From Spirosoma pollinicola (GTDB taxonomy: Bacteria > Bacteroidota > Bacteroidia > Cytophagales > Spirosomataceae): a stretch of 64,000 nt of DNA. Under the pieces are notes generated by a model, which searched no databases, had not been told where the DNA came from, and saw only the letters and a program-made list of their open reading frames with translations. Of this stretch, positions 34,960-41,742 are shown in pieces; the stretch's first letter is position 1; the number at the start of each line of letters is the position of its first letter. The stretch spans positions 620,001-684,000 of the forward strand of contig NZ_CP025096.1 in assembly GCF_002831565.1 (NCBI RefSeq), written 5' to 3'. The translations under genes were made by a program, and so were the position numbers.

Positions 34960-35244
34960 ATGTCGCTACAGTCGTCCATAGTACCAGCAAAAAATCAGAA
35001 AAATCAAGGGTCTCTCTACGACCTTCACGCGCCTAAGTTATGGGGCCTTATTTTGAGGGCCCATCTTTCCCAACCTCAATCCGAAGCGGTCTTAATTAAG
35101 GCATTTGTTAACGTACTAAAACAGGTAGATGAAAAAGAAATGACCGAAAGGGATTTCTTCGCGGCCCTCATTCGAAGCGCGCTTCATGAGGGCTTACCGC
35201 TAACTTGCCTACACGCTATATTCAGTGAGCAACGAAGGGGATGA
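34960..35244 (+). CDS. small protein resembling ECF sigma region 2
   Basis: This 94-residue protein contains LYDLHAPKLWGLILRAHLSQPQSEAVLIKAFVNVLKQ, which follows the region 2.1-2.2 pattern of ECF sigma factors (LYDKYAPALYG...AEDVLQDTFVKIW). It then runs EKEMTERDFFAALIRSALHEG and ends without a region 4. I see no continuation in another frame, so it is either a free-standing sigma-2-like protein or a shortened sigma gene. Known sigma region 2 contacts the RNA polymerase beta' coiled coil; whether this protein does is inference. It is isolated, flanked by non-coding DNA on both sides. Confidence 0.55.
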   Translation: MSLQSSIVPAKNQKNQGSLYDLHAPKLWGLILRAHLSQPQSEAVLIKAFVNVLKQVDEKEMTERDFFAALIRSALHEGLPLTCLHAIFSEQRRG

Positions 35245-35508
35245 GTCACTTCGATTTTGTGATCAACAGTAGTTAACCTCACGTAAAGGTCATAACCCTG
35301 GTAAGAGGAGGAGACGACGCGTTTTTTAGTCATCGTTTTTTTGGGCATGTTCCACCGCTACGGCTACGGTATTACCTGTACGAGGGGCCTATCCTATCTG
35401 GTAAACAGGTCGTCTAGTTAAACACGTCTATACGAATCTGACGGCCGCCCTGCTTATATGACTGCTTGGAGCGCGTTGGGCTACCTGATTCTATCGCTGG
35501 GTAGACGG

Positions 35509-36786
35509 TTAGTTTTTCGGCTTATTGGCGGGGGATAGGTGAGTGCCACTTTGAGCTTGTAAAGCCACTAATTTTTTTCGCGTTGCCGATGCCTCTTTCA
35601 GCGAAAGCGCTTTCTGAAAATTGGCTATGGCACGAACGGTGTCTTTTTGGGTCACAAAGTAATCACCATATGAGTCACAGGCATTGAAACTGGCTGGGTA
35701 ATTCGCCACATTAAGTTTGAACAGACTTCCGGCTTTTTTAAATTTCTGCTGCGATACCATATACGAGCCCAGTTCATTGACCAGACTTTCGGGGGGCTTC
35801 ACCGTATAGCCCAATTGCCGGGTGGCGGCCCTAAAATGGGTTGTCAGTTTATCGGCTAACCCGGTATTGTCTTCCTCATAGTCCTGGTCGGTCAGCGTTA
35901 ATCGGTAAAAATCAAAAATGAAACGGAGCGCGTCGTATTCGGCGATGAGTGGCACTGAGCTATGGTCATCCAGGGCATAGTATTTCCCCTGGTAGCGTAA
36001 GCTGGTCTGTCTAGTAGCTTTTAGTAAGCGATCCAGGGCTAAGATGGAGCGAATATGTTTAGTCGAGCCACTCGTATCCGTCTGTACTCGTAAGGTATCC
36101 ATCCCCGACTCCATCGTATTGGCGATACCGACAAACAGGGCTTTGCCCGCATACTTTTGGCTGGTTATAACCTGCTGAGCGGTATGGAGCAGCTGTTGAT
36201 TTGCCCACCACATACTCGGGTCGATGGCCACGTAGGCGTTGAACAGGTTTGGGTGATGAATCAACGTATTGATGACCAACAGCCCACCCAGTGAATGGCC
36301 GATGAATATTTTGTAGGGCTCAGTGGGATACAGAGAGTCCATGTGAGGAATCAGTTCGCTTTCGATGAAGGCGGTGAATTTCTCCCCTCCGCCCGAGTTC
36401 TTCAGGCGGGTACTGTCGGCAGCCGATGGAATCATGCCGCCCCCCGGTGTGGGTGTCAGATCCAGGAACCGGTTGGTATTAGGAATGCCCACCACGATCA
36501 TCTCCGGGCAGATCGTATTGCCATTGACGGTGCTTAGTTGGTGGATCATACCCACCACCGATGGAAAGTGGCTCTCGCCATCCAGCAGATAGACGACCGA
36601 ATACCGTCGTTTGGATGACCCTTCCTGTCTGTAACTGTCCGGGACATGCACCCATAGTTTACGCTTCTCATGGAGAATTTTTGAGGTTAGGCTGTCAATC
36701 TGACCGATGACAATTTGCTTCGTTGATTGGGATCGTACTAGCAGGGGTACGAGGACAGACAGGGTAAATAAAAACCATTTTTTCAT
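35509..36786 (-). CDS. secreted alpha/beta-hydrolase esterase (enterobactin-esterase-like) with C-terminal TPR
   Basis: This 425-residue protein has a signal peptide (MKKWFLFTLSVLVPLLVRSQ). An esterase D/Fes-like alpha/beta-hydrolase domain follows: LWVHVPDSYRQEGSSKRRYSVVYLLDGESHFPSVVGMIHQL, IVVGIPNTNRFLDLTPTP, and the nucleophile elbow IFIGHSLGGLLVINTL. The acid and histidine are less clear, with DDHSSVPLIAEYDALRFIFDFY as the likely histidine segment. The last ~90 residues (LGSYMVSQQKFKKAGSLFKLNVANYPASFNACDSYGDYFVTQKDTVRAIANFQKAL) form TPR-like helices, a common tail on Bacteroidota homologues. Substrate class is probably acylated sugars or siderophore-like esters. Confidence 0.82.
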   Translation of the reverse strand: MKKWFLFTLSVLVPLLVRSQSTKQIVIGQIDSLTSKILHEKRKLWVHVPDSYRQEGSSKRRYSVVYLLDGESHFPSVVGMIHQLSTVNGNTICPEMIVVGIPNTNRFLDLTPTPGGGMIPSAADSTRLKNSGGGEKFTAFIESELIPHMDSLYPTEPYKIFIGHSLGGLLVINTLIHHPNLFNAYVAIDPSMWWANQQLLHTAQQVITSQKYAGKALFVGIANTMESGMDTLRVQTDTSGSTKHIRSILALDRLLKATRQTSLRYQGKYYALDDHSSVPLIAEYDALRFIFDFYRLTLTDQDYEEDNTGLADKLTTHFRAATRQLGYTVKPPESLVNELGSYMVSQQKFKKAGSLFKLNVANYPASFNACDSYGDYFVTQKDTVRAIANFQKALSLKEASATRKKLVALQAQSGTHLSPANKPKN

Positions 36787-37239
36787 AGAGTTCAGAAAAG
36801 AGGATGATTGATGGCGTAAAAGGGTACGAGCTAACTCCTAAAAGACGCAGGACTACTTGTAAGGACGATATGGGTTAAGTACAACCGTTTATTTTATAGC
36901 AAGTTAGCGCTATTCACAGCCGTGTTGTCTAACCAGCCATCGTTTAGCCAAAGTACGAAAAACGTAAGCTAACTACGGATAAATTATTCGTCTCACCAAT
37001 TGCTCTTTCTGCAAGATTCACATAGCTTCTCACAATTAGCGAAAGTCGATCAGGTTTGGAGTCTTAAAGCTATAGCGAATGGCACAGCAACCGGTCCGCC
37101 GGTGCGGGATGACCGTCAGCGAAACGGACATGACTGCTATTCTAACTCGTGCTCCGCGCCGGCGGTCCGGTACTATTTTATAAAGGCAGTACTAGTAAAG
37201 CTTCTGGGATAAAGCCTTTGTGGATCAACACCTGGCTTT
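36787..37239. other. intergenic holding an inverted pair of 16-bp units
   Basis: No convincing gene lies between the two divergent esterase genes. The promoter of the minus-strand esterase should lie near 36.8-36.9 kb. At 37091-37170 two GC-rich 16-mers face each other (annotated separately). Confidence 0.45.
37091..37170. repeat. inverted pair of 16-bp GC-rich units
   Basis: At 37091-37106 the plus strand reads CCGG-TCCG-CCGG-TGCG. At 37155-37170 the minus strand reads CCGG-ACCG-CCGG-CGCG. Each is a 4-bp stem, NCCG loop and NGCG tail, and they differ at only two of 16 positions. They are 48 bp apart in opposite orientation, so the pair can also form one long hairpin. Both fit the consensus of the transposase and tRNA inserts. 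Confidence 0.7.
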
Positions 37240-38664
37240 ATGACAAAGTCCTTCTACCAAACCATTTGCGCTAGCTTAGGGCTCTCCCTGGCGGCTGGCT
37301 TGTTTCAAAGCTGGCTCCATGTTCAGCGGGGCATTGATCTATATAGGCTAGCTTCGTTTCGGAGCTGGTTTTTAGTGGGCGACTTCATTGCCCTCCTAAC
37401 GGCTAGTCTGCTACTGACCTATTATCACCACAAATGCTTTAAAGCGGCTTTCCAGGCTGGGCTGGTGGCTACCGTAATCTCTCTGGCAACCCTGCTCTAT
37501 CTGCTACTGGCAACCCTCTACCCGCTGCTTGGTCAGTATCTCAGAGTGGCTATAGTGATGGGGGTTTTAGCTTCTGGGGTGTATGGGGTAACCCTGGCTA
37601 CTTCCCGCGCCAGGACCAGACCCTGGCTTAAGGAGGCAGGTATTGTCGTGACTATCCTATCCGCAGTACAGCTTGCAGCCCTGATGTGGTTTAAGGATAT
37701 ACCCCCTTATCCCCCAAACGCTACCCTCGATTTAATTCAGCAATACCTCGGCCTGGCTGACCGGATCGTTCCGGTTCTCCTGCTGTTCAATTTTATCAAT
37801 GAGTTAAAGAGCGTTTCCAGCGATAAGGAGCCAATCAATTTACCAACTGGGGTACTTATTGCCAAAGCGATGGTGGCGATTCTGGCCATTTGTACAACGG
37901 TACTCGCCATTCAGCTAATCGGAGATAACTACAGCTATACGAATGCTTCTCCCCGAGAAACGGCCCTGGCAAAGCCTTTTGAGGAGGGAAGCTATATTGG
38001 TCCCCAGGGCGATACGTTGCTATACCGGATCATGAAGCCGCTTCACTACGATCCCTGTAAACGCTATCCGCTGGTGGTAGGTCTGCCTGCCTCCTGCTGG
38101 TCGGACAATACCCGCCAGATTGATGCCTGTCCCATCGCCAAATGGTTAGCCACGGATGAAAACAGGCGAAAGTATGCTGCGTTTGTTTTTGTGCCCCGCT
38201 GTCCACCCCATACGGGCTGGGGTGGAGTAGCCAATACCCCTTCCGTAGCGCCACTGGCCATTGAGGCCATCCTTTCTCTGGACAAGGCGTTTTCGATTGA
38301 CGCCCAAAGGCGTTACGTGTCGGGCGTGTCTCGGGGTGGTTATGGGTCATGGCATCTTATTGGCACGCACCCGGAGTTGTTTGCGGGCGCCATTCCGGTC
38401 TGTGGAGAAGGCGATCCTAGTCAGGCTCCTGGTATGGTTGGGATCTCGGTCTGGGCTTTTCACGGGGCAAAAGACATGAATGTACCGGTGAGCGGTTCAC
38501 GCAACATGGTCAATGCGCTAAAAAAGGCGGGGGGTACTCCCCACTATACAGAGTATGGTGATGCCGCTCACGGCATTTGGGAGGAAGTCGTAAAGACGCC
38601 AGGTTTGTTAGACTGGCTCTTTGCCCAAAAACAAAAGAACCCACCAAAGGCAAGTAAAATCTAA
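37240..38664 (+). CDS. membrane-anchored alpha/beta-hydrolase (multi-TM + esterase fusion)
   Basis: The first ~230 of 474 residues contain about six hydrophobic helices (SLGLSLAAGLFQSWLHV; WFLVGDFIALLTASLLLTYYH; LVATVISLATLLYLLLATLYPLLG; VAIVMGVLASGVYGVTLATS; AMVAILAICTTVLAIQLIG). The rest is a soluble alpha/beta-hydrolase: KRYPLVVGLPASCWSDNTRQ, AAFVFVPRCPPHTGWGG, nucleophile elbow YVSGVSRGGYGSWHLIGTHPELFAGAIPVCGEGD, then VWAFHGAKDMNVPVSGSRNMVNALKKAGG and the histidine in YGDAAHGIWEEV. The soluble half resembles dienelactone-hydrolase/polyhydroxyalkanoate-depolymerase-like esterases. The fusion to a multi-helix membrane domain is unusual. Topology should place the esterase in the periplasm, an inference. 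Confidence 0.78.
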   Translation: MTKSFYQTICASLGLSLAAGLFQSWLHVQRGIDLYRLASFRSWFLVGDFIALLTASLLLTYYHHKCFKAAFQAGLVATVISLATLLYLLLATLYPLLGQYLRVAIVMGVLASGVYGVTLATSRARTRPWLKEAGIVVTILSAVQLAALMWFKDIPPYPPNATLDLIQQYLGLADRIVPVLLLFNFINELKSVSSDKEPINLPTGVLIAKAMVAILAICTTVLAIQLIGDNYSYTNASPRETALAKPFEEGSYIGPQGDTLLYRIMKPLHYDPCKRYPLVVGLPASCWSDNTRQIDACPIAKWLATDENRRKYAAFVFVPRCPPHTGWGGVANTPSVAPLAIEAILSLDKAFSIDAQRRYVSGVSRGGYGSWHLIGTHPELFAGAIPVCGEGDPSQAPGMVGISVWAFHGAKDMNVPVSGSRNMVNALKKAGGTPHYTEYGDAAHGIWEEVVKTPGLLDWLFAQKQKNPPKASKI

Positions 38665-38678
38665 AGTGTATCAAAAAA

Positions 38679-38735
38679 GGCTCAATTAAGTGGAAAGCTA
38701 GTTTTTAATACATGTCAACTCTAATACGTACCATA
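38679..38735 (+). repeat. dispersed repeat, right half only (copy 8)
   Basis: GGCTCAATTAAGTGGAAAGC then AGTTTTTAATACATGTCAAC and TCTAATACGTACCATATGAA follows the right module and tail of the 8.8-kb and 13.8-kb copies (GTTTAATTGGAC, TTTTAATA, TGTCAACT, AATCCGTA). Confidence 0.45.
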
Positions 38736-38976
38736 TGAATACATGCTTAATCGTCCCGCAACTGTGGTGGTAAGGCCTGGATTGGCATTCCGACCGATCA
38801 CCATAACTCTATGCGTGGCATAGGTTTGACATACGTCGTTGCTTATTAGCCAATAGGCTGACCCGGTGGTGTTAAGCAGTCGATCAAAAGTAAGTTACTA
38901 TTTTGTTTCTACTTGATACAAAACCCCTATTAAACCTTCTTCAGGCTTAATGCTGTCAGAAAACGCAGGGCTTTGA

Positions 38977-39036
38977 CCGATAGCTTGGTCATCATGACTA
39001 TAGTTGTTCGCACAGTCATGATGACCAAGCTATCGG
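38977..39036. terminator. bidirectional hairpin terminator (23-bp perfect stem)
   Basis: The arms 38977-38999 and 39014-39036 are perfect inverted repeats (CCGATAGCTTGGTCATCATG...). The 14-nt loop is TATAGTTGTTCGCAC less its first base. It lies 9 bp beyond the stop of the minus-strand HxlR gene and after the plus-strand esterase, as expected for a shared terminator. Confidence 0.65.
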
Positions 39037-39045
39037 CCTGCCAGT

Positions 39046-39468
39046 TTATTTTGTAGCCGATTGATCTTTACCGGCTATCCCCGTTTGGCGGTTTCTGTAT
39101 AGTGTGGTCAACTGCTCTTCCCAGTCTACCGACCACTTCAGCAGAGCCATCAGCGGGTCGGCAGTACTTTTTCCAAATTCGGTTAGCGTATACTCGACGC
39201 GGGGTGGTACTTCGGGATACACAGTCCGCTCGATCATGCCGTAGCGTATGAGGGTTTTCAGGGTTTGGGTCAGCATTTTGGGCGAAATCCCGTTGATCTG
39301 CCGATTGAGTTCGCTGTTGCGTTTGGTGCCCTGCATCAAAGCCATTAAAATGAGGAGTGTCCACTTGTCAGCGATCAGTGTCAGCGACTGATTCAGGATA
39401 CAACTTTCGTCAAGGATGGATTTTACCATCAACGATTTCTGCAAGTCTAAAAAATTTTGATTCTCCAT
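39046..39468 (-). CDS. HxlR-family winged-helix regulator (second)
   Basis: From ATG 39468 the protein has 140 residues: SCILNQSLTLIADKWTLLILMALMQGTKRNSELNRQINGISPKMLTQTLKTLIRYGMIERTVYPEVPPRVEYTLTEFGKSTADPLMALLKWSVDW. This is a complete HxlR winged HTH. The single early cysteine (ESCILNQ) is the expected redox-sensing position. The frame could extend to 39516, but those residues overlap the truncated NmrA remnant and are not conserved. As with the HxlR at 5.5 kb, its divergent neighbour is a truncated oxidoreductase. Confidence 0.88.
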   Translation of the reverse strand: MENQNFLDLQKSLMVKSILDESCILNQSLTLIADKWTLLILMALMQGTKRNSELNRQINGISPKMLTQTLKTLIRYGMIERTVYPEVPPRVEYTLTEFGKSTADPLMALLKWSVDWEEQLTTLYRNRQTGIAGKDQSATK

Positions 39469-39499
39469 AAAGCCGTTTCTGAATAATTCGCCCAAATAG

Positions 39500-39863
39500 T
39501 CCGGCACTGATGACATTGGCGATGCAGCCGCCCGCTACCTGCTCGATTCAACCTGGGCCGGTCATTGGACGCTCAACCTGATGGGGCCGGAAAACGTCAC
39601 CCCCCGGGAGGTGGCCGTTCTGTTGTCGAACGCCCTGGGTCACCCCATCCGGTACGAGCGGCTTGCCCTGGAAACTGTCAATGACCAGTTACGAAGCGCG
39701 GGCTTTACCGAAACTGTCCAGCAGGAACTGCTTGATCTGTTTGTTGCCCTGAGCGACCCAAATGGGGCTTACGCCACCCCCCGCACCCCGGAAGCCCCCT
39801 ACCCGGTTCGAAGATTTCGCGCGGACAAAATTGGCTCCGTTGTTAGCAGATGCCGTGTGGTAG
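39500..39863 (+). pseudogene. NmrA-like NAD(P)-binding protein, C-terminal remnant with frameshift
   Basis: The reading frame DDIGDAAARYLLDSTWAGHWTLNLMGPENVTPREVAVLLSNALGHPIRYERLALE is the C-terminal half of an NmrA/atypical-SDR protein. The Rossmann N-terminus is missing and an in-frame TAG lies at 39497. Near 39793-39798 a one-base change in a C run shifts the frame; reading the other frame restores TRFEDFARTKLAPLLADAVW and a TAG at 39861. It faces the HxlR gene with almost no intergenic DNA left, so a deletion probably removed its promoter and 5' half. Confidence 0.7.
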
Positions 39864-40158
39864 AACAATGACGTAATCGGGATTGACACGCTGGCGAACG
39901 GTGTCTGCATAATTGATTCTTCAACTGTAGGGAGCAGTTTGCAGGCACCGCAGCTATGCTAGTCGATATGGTATCGGGGTAACCTTCTTGCACATAGGGG
40001 TTACCATTGTTTATTGCACTTGACAGGTATAGGTTACTCAACGTGTATAGCTGGCAGCAGTGGCTTACCATCCCTTGGAGGAAGACCATGTATAGTTGTA
40101 AGTTGATTATTCTCACAAAATCCTCGTGCTTGAGACGGTGTATTATTCAGATATCTGC

Positions 40159-40626
40159 TCATTTACGGAGTCGGGTATCGAGTGGTATAGGCGATTGACG
40201 GATAACTTCCACCTCTGCAAACGAAGCATGTTGAGGATGTAATAATATATTGTAGGACAGCTCTATTATGGCCGACGGTACCGCCATAGCTAAGCAAAAA
40301 GGAGCTTGCAACCATTCGGCTAGGAGCGTTTGCGTTTCGCCTAAAGTACCGCTCTTCCAATATGCTGGTAGTTTGGCCGCATCAAGCCAAAAAATAGAAT
40401 CAGTTTCGTCAGGCAAACGCAGCGTACTTAACCACAATTGAGGGAGTTCCCCTAAGGTTAAGGGAGGCAAATGTACTAATGTTTCCAACAAGGCCAGTTC
40501 GGGGGTGCGACTGGTGTACAGGATACCCACGCCCTTTGGGTTCCAACGGCCTCCATGTCGATAGCTGCCCACAACGGATAAAGGCTCCCGATGATACGGC
40601 TCTTTGTTGATGCAATAAACCTCCAT
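40159..40626 (-). CDS. RES-domain toxin
   Basis: This 155-residue protein has the RES domain signature: SYRHGGRWNPKGVGILYTSRTPELALLETLVHL, with R27, Y37 and E48 at the expected catalytic or NAD-binding positions, and the C-terminal serine region SYNILLHPQHASFAEVEV. RES toxins of the MbcT type degrade NAD+ (phosphorylase or glycohydrolase activity) and stop growth. Its start lies 4 bp after the stop of the upstream antitoxin gene, the standard order (antitoxin first). The domain is complete, so the toxin should be active. Confidence 0.9.
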   Translation of the reverse strand: MEVYCINKEPYHREPLSVVGSYRHGGRWNPKGVGILYTSRTPELALLETLVHLPPLTLGELPQLWLSTLRLPDETDSIFWLDAAKLPAYWKSGTLGETQTLLAEWLQAPFCLAMAVPSAIIELSYNILLHPQHASFAEVEVIRQSPIPLDTRLRK

Positions 40627-40630
40627 TCAT

Positions 40631-41155
40631 TTACCCTGCTAGACCCCATTCAATACGGCCCAGTACATCTTCGGCCAGTGAGAAACCCGATACCGTATCC
40701 AGCACAGCTAAAGGGGATTGGACTATTACGGAGAGTTCATGAGTGAATTCCATAGGGGTCATTGCGCTGACAATTGGCCCAACGGGTTGATGAAAGCTAC
40801 CCATATTTTGCAGGGGGCCAGAAGCCATTTCTTCAAGACTACGATCAGTTTCTGGACGATAAGCTAATTCGGCCAGTGGGGTGCGTAACCAACGAGCCAG
40901 TAGGTCGGCTCGCCCGTCAAAGACGGCAAGCCCTCGCTGGACGAGTCGCTCCAGTAACAAGAGTCGTTCGCTAGCGGCCAGACTTAATCGTGTCGCCGTG
41001 GCCTTTCCATGCAGACCTCTGATAGACATGTTCAGTATACGGGCCATCTCTTTATCAGTGAGGCCGACCAAGCGAGCGATTTCATCGACTCGTCGGCGTA
41101 AAACGCCTTGTCGGGCTTGGGTGATTATGCTGGTAACTGGCAGAGTCGCTTGCAT
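40631..41155 (-). CDS. Xre/MbcA/ParS-type antitoxin with unusual internal insertion
   Basis: From ATG 41155 the protein has 174 residues. An N-terminal Xre-like HTH (IARLVGLTDKEMARILNMSIRGLHG) and the helix TRLSLAASERLLLLERLVQRGLAVFDGRADLLARWLRTPL are followed by the C-terminal DUF2384 signature (SPLAVLDTVSGFSLAEDVLGRIEWGLAG). In typical members WLRTP and PLxLLDT are about 10 residues apart. Here about 47 extra residues (100-146) lie between them. The C-terminus normally enters the RES active site. An upstream ATG at 41203 exists but would overlap the likely promoter. Confidence 0.87.
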   Translation of the reverse strand: MQATLPVTSIITQARQGVLRRRVDEIARLVGLTDKEMARILNMSIRGLHGKATATRLSLAASERLLLLERLVQRGLAVFDGRADLLARWLRTPLAELAYRPETDRSLEEMASGPLQNMGSFHQPVGPIVSAMTPMEFTHELSVIVQSPLAVLDTVSGFSLAEDVLGRIEWGLAG

Positions 41156-41173
41156 CTGTTCGGAGTGACTATA

Positions 41174-41213
41174 TAGTGCAAAACTACATAGTATAAATAG
41201 CAAATTTGCACTA
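41174..41213. promoter_or_regulatory. putative toxin-antitoxin operator/promoter
   Basis: TAGTGCAAA (41174) and TTTGCACTA (ending 41213) form an inverted repeat upstream of the antitoxin start. On the minus strand TAGTTTTG (41186-41179) fits the Bacteroidota TAnnTTTG -7 box. An HTH antitoxin would be expected to bind here and repress its own operon. Confidence 0.55.
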
Positions 41214-41430
41214 AAGGTTTCCTGGCCTCGTGTACAAGCGAAACATGGTGACTTTTATCTATTCTACCTCTTTCGTTAACTAAAAGTAGATACGGTCGGT
41301 GTATCCAAACAGGTCTTCACTGGATAATCTTCCCAAATGAATGGGTATCGTTACCGGTATCACAATCTCGAAAAGGACGCTACTCTGAGATAAAGGAATT
41401 TTGTGATCTACCTCTGAAATGTAGTGATAG

Positions 41431-41491
41431 AGTCTGGTTTTGTGAAGATGCAACCGCCTGACTACGAGTTGCATCTTCCCAAAACCAGACT
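41431..41491. terminator. long hairpin upstream of the resolvase remnant
   Basis: AGTCTGGTTTTGTGAAGATG and its near-perfect reverse complement form a stem of about 24 bp with one mismatch, in the non-coding stretch 41156-41522. No other feature is seen in that stretch. Confidence 0.55.
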
Positions 41492-41620
41492 TTCTTAATC
41501 AGACCTTTTTTGAGATAATTCTATGTTGTTTGGCTACGCCCGTGTTTCGACTCAAGATCAGAACCTAGCCCTCCAGTTGGATGACCTTAAAAAGTAGGTT
41601 GTCAGAAAATTTTTCAGGGC

Positions 41621-41636
41621 CGGGGTGGCGCCCCAC
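41621..41636 (-). repeat. 16-bp GC-rich insert in the resolvase (first)
   Basis: Between the codons for KIF and KVS there are 22 nt where 6 are expected, an excess of exactly 16. The exact placement is ambiguous within 41615-41636. The placement that folds best on the minus strand is GTGG-GGCG-CCAC-CCCG, leaving codons CAG GGC. Confidence 0.65.
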
Positions 41637-41726
41637 AAGGTCTCCTCGGCCAAAGTATGACCACAACTTCAAAAGTTATTAGAGGTACGTCGGGAAGGAG
41701 ACACCATCATGGTTTGGAAACTAGAT

Positions 41727-41742
41727 GGCACCGGCCACCCGG
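41727..41742 (-). repeat. 16-bp GC-rich insert in the resolvase (second)
   Basis: Removing 41727-41742 joins AAA CTA GAT to CGG CTG GGT AGA TCG, restoring KLD-RLGRSLKEL, a near-invariant resolvase motif. The placement is unique. On the minus strand the insert is CCGG-GTGG-CCGG-TGCC, 14/16 GC, with no flanking duplication. Confidence 0.85.

Larger units (their letters stand above)
38665..39045. other. intergenic between convergent genes
   Basis: No gene is seen. The gap holds a right-half copy of the dispersed repeat (38679-38735) and a strong hairpin (38977-39036). Confidence 0.4.

Noticed and set aside
35453..35470. GACGGCCGCCCTGC as another 16-bp unit
   Set aside because: It does not form the 4-bp stem with tetraloop, and there is no ancestral frame to measure an insert.
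38977..39036. Inverted repeat as the end of an insertion sequence
   Set aside because: There is no partner repeat, target duplication or transposase; its position 9 bp after a stop fits a terminator.
41280..41474. Minus-strand open frame of 64 codons
   Set aside because: It overlaps a long hairpin and lacks any family signal.
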